Origin: JBDSLU01 sp039916225
GTDB taxonomy: Bacteria; Acidobacteriota; Vicinamibacteria; Vicinamibacterales; Vicinamibacteraceae
Assembly: GCA_039916225.1 (NCBI GenBank)
Contig: JBDSLU010000148.1
Coordinates: 1 to 17,947 of the forward strand
Length of the DNA: 17,947 bases
Reading direction: 5' to 3'
Below the pieces are notes generated by a model that did no database searches, was not told the origin of the DNA, and saw only the letters and a program-made list of their open reading frames with translations. Made by a program: the position numbers and the translations under genes. Each line of letters starts with the position of its first letter. Position 1 is the first letter of the stretch. Shown piece after piece: positions 14,907-17,947 of this stretch.

Positions 14907-15773
14907 TCACGGTGCGTCCCAGCGGAGCAATACGGCGATCCGCGGGTCGGTCGTCGGTGGTGCGATGCCGCGGATCATCAGGAAGCGCCCGTCGGGGGCG
15001 ACGTCGTAGTTGGCGTGAAACGACGGCCGCTGGTCGTACTCGCCGGCGAACAGCGCCACCGAGTCGGCCACGCGCGGCGTCGCCCCGCCGGTCACCCGCG
15101 TCGCCCACATCGTCTGCCCCTGGCGATAGAAGAGTTCGTCGCCGCGCGCCGACCACACCGGTTCGCGGCCGCCGCTGGTCGAAACCCGCAGCGCGGCGCC
15201 GCCCGCCGGATATCGGAGCAGGTAGACCTCCTCGCGACCGGTGACGTCCGAGACGTAGGCCAGCCGGCCGTCCGGCGAGAATGCGGGCGCGGTTTCGTTG
15301 GCTGGTCCCTTCACCAGGACCGTCGCCGGTGCGTCGGTCGCGTCCGCCGCCATGGTGAGGATGTCGAAACCGGTCGTCTGCGTGGGGTCGAGATACGCGA
15401 TCGTGCGGCCATCGGGCGTCCAGGCCCCGGCGTATTGAGAATTGCCCACCCGCCGCAGGCGGTGCGCCTGGCCGCCATGCACGTCGGCGCTGTAGAGCGT
15501 CACCGGGTTGTCGGGCCCCGGCGCGTCGAAGATGAGGCGACGGCCGTCCGGACTCCACGCCGGCCGGCGCGCCGCCGCCCCGGTCACGATCCGCGTCAGG
15601 GCCCGCGACGCGACATCGTAGAGCCACACGTCGTAGTCGGGCATCCGCAGCCAGGTGAGCACCTGACGGCCATCGGCCGAGAGCTGCGGGTGCATGTACG
15701 ACTTCGGCGCCGCCCCCGCGGACGTCGCCCGTCCCGATGGGTGGGGCCTGTCGGCGGCGGTCGGGCCGGTCAT
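14907..15773 (-). pseudogene. TolB-like beta-propeller gene, 5' part lost
   Basis: The minus-strand frame encodes repeated TolB/PD40 propeller blades: QLSADGRQVLTWL, PAWSPDGRRLIFDA, AWTPDGRTIAYLD, PAFSPDGRLAYVSD and VWSARGDELFYR, then DGRFLMIRG and a C-terminal RIAVLLRWDAP. This is the usual end of Acidobacteriota proteins that fuse a Ser/Thr protein kinase or a transcription-regulator domain to a TolB propeller. Only about five blades (under 290 residues) are present. Recognisable propeller sequence stops at about 15735, where the opposite strand begins to encode a fatty-acid hydroxylase. ATG 15773 lies in or beyond the join, and no ribosome-binding site, signal peptide or upstream domain is present. 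I call it a truncated remnant, although a short expressed propeller cannot be excluded. Confidence 0.7.
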
Positions 15774-15990
15774 TGCATCGTTCTTCTGGTGCGGCTTCCT
15801 CAGCGGCTACGTGGCCTATGGGGCGGTGCACCATCTCGAGCACAGCATCCGCATCACCGCCCTGCCGTTCCGCTTCATGCAGCGGCGCTGGGCGGTCCAC
15901 GCCGTCCATCATCGGTTCCAACTTCGGCGTCACGACGTCGTTCTGGGACCGCGTCTTCGGGACGTACTACCAGTCTGCGACGACGCAGGA
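15757..15990 (+). pseudogene. Fatty-acid hydroxylase (sterol desaturase superfamily) remnant, frameshifted
   Basis: This is the C-terminal part of a di-iron membrane hydroxylase of the fatty-acid hydroxylase superfamily. In one plus frame it encodes a membrane helix (VIASFFWCGFLSGYVAYG) and the histidine motifs HHLEHS and HAVHH. After codon TTC at 15916-15918 homology moves to the +1 frame with NFGVTTSFWDRVFGTYYQS (from 15920), the normal motif that follows HAVHH. So one base is extra, or a few are missing, at about 15919. The N-terminal half and its first histidine box are absent. Neither frame has a stop near the expected C-terminus; the second continues as antisense of the response-regulator gene. 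This is a dead gene fragment. Confidence 0.75.
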
Positions 15991-16030
15991 TCGCCGGGTG
16001 AAGCGATCCGCGCTCAGCGCCCCGACGCGG

Positions 16031-16807
16031 TCAGCGGCCCAGTGGGTTCTGCGTCAGCTTGCGGATCTGCGCGTGATACGTCCGACCGGTGGTCAGCTGG
16101 ATTCCCGACAGCAGGCGGATCTCGTACTCGCCGTGGCCAGACGGCTCGAGGTCGCGGATCATGCGCGTCGCCACCACGATCGAGCGGTGCACGCGGATGA
16201 ACTGGTTGGGGTCCAGCCAGCCGCAGAGGGTGGTCAGCGGCACGTGGACGAGATGCGTCACGCGGCCGACGTGCAGCTCGACGTAGTTCTCGGCGGCTTT
16301 CATCCACTCGACGGTGTCGACGTCGATGAGGGTGGTGCGGCCACCGTCGCGCGCGGCGAGGCGGGTGACGAACTGGTTCGGCGCGGCGACCGTCCGAAGG
16401 AGACTGGACAGCTGCGCGCTCTGCGCGTCCTGCGTCTGCAACCGGGCCTTGGCCCGGGCCATCGCTTCCGAGAAGCGGGACGCGGTCACTGGCTTCAGCA
16501 GGTAGTCGATCGCGTTGATCTCGAAGGCGCGGACGGCATAGCGATCGTGGGCCGTCACGAACACCACGCCCGGCATGGCCGCGGCGCCGACGGTGTCGAC
16601 GACGTCGAAGCCGCTCATGCCGGGCATCTGCACGTCCAGCAGCACCAGATCGGGCCGGCGCGCCGCCATGGCGTCGATGGCGGCGCGGCCGCTGGCGGCT
16701 TCGCGGACGCTGGTGATGTCGTCGTCGTCCTCGAGCAGCAGGCGCAGGCCGGAGCGGGCGAACGGTTCATCGTCGACGACGAGCGCGTCGAGGGTGGCCC
16801 GGCTCAC
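16031..16807 (-). CDS. LytTR-family response regulator
   Basis: The 258-residue protein is the DNA-binding partner of the adjacent histidine kinase. The receiver domain (about 6-122) has the acidic pocket Asp12/Asp13/Glu14, phospho-acceptor Asp58 in LLDVQMPGMSG, Thr85 in VFVTAHD and Lys105 in DYLLKPV. The LytTR DNA-binding domain (about 146-250) shows the family pattern IDVDTVEWMKAAENYVELHV and NQFIRVHRSIVV. All phosphotransfer residues are intact. GTG 16807 overlaps the kinase stop by 4 bases (GTGA) and begins just before the receiver; the longer ATG 16867 version would add 20 residues antisense to nothing conserved and overlap the kinase end. Such pairs often control cell-envelope or uptake genes; the targets are not visible here. 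Confidence 0.92.
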   Translation of the reverse strand: MSRATLDALVVDDEPFARSGLRLLLEDDDDITSVREAASGRAAIDAMAARRPDLVLLDVQMPGMSGFDVVDTVGAAAMPGVVFVTAHDRYAVRAFEINAIDYLLKPVTASRFSEAMARAKARLQTQDAQSAQLSSLLRTVAAPNQFVTRLAARDGGRTTLIDVDTVEWMKAAENYVELHVGRVTHLVHVPLTTLCGWLDPNQFIRVHRSIVVATRMIRDLEPSGHGEYEIRLLSGIQLTTGRTYHAQIRKLTQNPLGR

Positions 16808-17947
16808 GGCACCGCCACCCTGCGATCGCCGGCCTCGGCGCGGGCCGGCGCAGCCGGCTCGTCGCACTCGCGGAAGGGCAGGGTCAGTGTGACGATAGCC
16901 CCGCCGTCGAGCGCGTTGGCCAGCGTCAGCGACGCGCGATCGCCGTAGAGTTCGACGAGACGCAGCCGGGTGTTGGCCAGGCCGATGCCGACCGGCTGTC
17001 GCATGTTGCGGAAGCCGGGACCGTCATCCTCGACCACGAGCTCGAGCATGACCCCGGCGCGTCGCGCGGCGATGACCAGTTCACCGGCCGAGGCGCTCGC
17101 TTCGATGCCGTGCCGGATCGCGTTCTCGACGATCGGCTGCAGGCACAGGTGCGGCACGGCGGCGTCCAGGGCATCCGGGGCGATCCGCAGGTCGATGTGC
17201 AGGCGATCCGAGAAGCGGACGCGCTCGACGGCCAGATACAGGCGGACGTATTCGAGCTCGCGCGCCAGCGGCACTTCCTGCTGCTCGGAGTCGTCGAGCA
17301 CCCAGCGAAGGAGATCGCTGAGGTGGGCGAGCGTGTCCTCGGCTTCGCGCCCGCGCCCGGCCCGGACCAGCGACACCACGGCGTTGAGGGTATTGAACAG
17401 GAAGTGCGGCTGGAGCTGCATCTTCAGCGCGCCGAGCCGGGCCTGGACGACCTGCGTTTCGAGGGCCGAGGCCCGCGCCATCAGCTCGAGGGCGTCCCGT
17501 TCGTGCCTCCGCGCCGACTCGTAGAATCGCCACAGCGACTGCAGGCCGATGATCAGCCAGTAGCACAGCATGCTGCCGTGCAGCCCGAGGGCGATGAGGA
17601 CGGGGAAGTAGGTGCGGACCGACTGGGCGACGGGGAATGAGACGACGCCGGTCCAGGCGGTGACGACGGCTTCGAGCCACAGCTGCGTGACCGCGAAGAC
17701 GGCGCTGCCAACCAGATGGATGGCGAACGGCGCCGCCCAGCGTTCCCGGCCAAAGGGAAAACGTTCGCCGAGCCAGAGGATCGCCGGCGTCAGCGCGGCG
17801 GAGGCGTACGACCCGATCAGCCACGCCAGCAGGATGTCGAACCAGGGTGACGGATCCTGGCGCAGCATCCGTGCGGCGAGGTTCTTGGAGAACAGGAAGA
17901 GCGCGACCAGCGTCCAGCCGCCGACGATGAGCGCGGCCTTCCGCCAG
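16804..17947 (-). CDS. LytS-type sensor histidine kinase, N-terminus beyond window
   Basis: The membrane sensor kinase belongs to the His_kinase (LytS/YehU) family. Counting from the internal Met at 17868, membrane helices lie at about 11-33, 45-65 and 87-109. A coiled-coil linker (about 115-150) follows, then the phospho-acceptor motif LQPHFLFNTLN (His155), the N-box LQPIVENAIRHG (Asn249), DDGPGF (281-286) and GIGLANTRLRLVELYG. The frame stays open upstream of Met 17868 to the window edge and encodes another hydrophobic helix (ALIVGGWTLVALFLF). The true start is therefore outside, and the 17868 start would remove a helix. No periplasmic sensor domain is seen in the part present, so the signal is probably sensed in or at the membrane. 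The gene is coupled to the LytTR gene by a 4-base overlap. Confidence 0.92.
   Translation of the reverse strand, partial: WRKAALIVGGWTLVALFLFSKNLAARMLRQDPSPWFDILLAWLIGSYASAALTPAILWLGERFPFGRERWAAPFAIHLVGSAVFAVTQLWLEAVVTAWTGVVSFPVAQSVRTYFPVLIALGLHGSMLCYWLIIGLQSLWRFYESARRHERDALELMARASALETQVVQARLGALKMQLQPHFLFNTLNAVVSLVRAGRGREAEDTLAHLSDLLRWVLDDSEQQEVPLARELEYVRLYLAVERVRFSDRLHIDLRIAPDALDAAVPHLCLQPIVENAIRHGIEASASAGELVIAARRAGVMLELVVEDDGPGFRNMRQPVGIGLANTRLRLVELYGDRASLTLANALDGGAIVTLTLPFRECDEPAAPARAEAGDRRVAVP

Noticed and set aside
16804..17868. Complete 354-residue histidine kinase starting at ATG 17868
   Set aside because: The frame stays open to the window edge and encodes a further membrane helix, so the start lies outside the window.

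Overview
The window is high-GC DNA (about 70 % by eye) with tightly packed genes, 4-base start/stop overlaps and no rRNA or tRNA gene that I can see. The gene set is an ActP-type acetate symporter with a DUF485 partner, AddAB, an ECF sigma/membrane protein/DUF4252 cassette, a TolB-like propeller tail of the kind fused to Ser/Thr kinases, and LytS/LytTR regulation. It fits Acidobacteriota, most likely a Vicinamibacteria-like soil lineage. That placement is inferred from gene content; no marker gene settles it.

Layout. (1) 1-1141: a truncated acetate-symporter gene on the minus strand behind a DUF485 membrane protein. It is joined tail-to-tail at about 128-137 to an internal piece of a second, diverged symporter on the plus strand. 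(2) 1211-1738: a DinB-like metal-dependent protein, divergent from the DUF485 gene, with no Shine-Dalgarno but a -10-like box right before the start. (3) 1739-2589: about 850 bases without a credible gene, holding four copies of a REP-like repeat on alternating strands and two perfect hairpins. (4) 2590-4733, minus strand: a zinc metallopeptidase translationally coupled to a Ddl-like ATP-grasp ligase, the best candidate here for a poorly described system. (5) 4882-11732: AddB and AddA, overlapping by 4 bases. (6) 11729-11894: a MITE-like element with perfect 19-bp terminal inverted repeats, whose left end contains the addA stop codon. (7) 12003-13781: ECF sigma factor, single-pass membrane protein (probable anti-sigma partner) and exported DUF4252 protein. 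(8) 13890-14879: a GNAT-fold acyltransferase. (9) 14907-about 15990: a deletion scar in which a TolB-propeller gene and a fatty-acid hydroxylase gene meet head-to-head, both without their 5' parts. (10) 16031-17947, minus strand: a LytTR response regulator coupled to a LytS-type histidine kinase that runs off the window.

How the genes work together. AddAB would process double-strand breaks for recombination. The sigma cassette looks like a self-contained envelope or stress regulon controller. The LytS/LytTR pair is a complete two-component system apart from the extreme N-terminus of the kinase. The metallopeptidase and ligase probably act on the same peptide or amino-acid conjugate. The two gene-fragment junctions, the REP-like array and the MITE-like element show that the spaces between these conserved blocks have been rearranged repeatedly, although the first junction could also be an assembly chimera.
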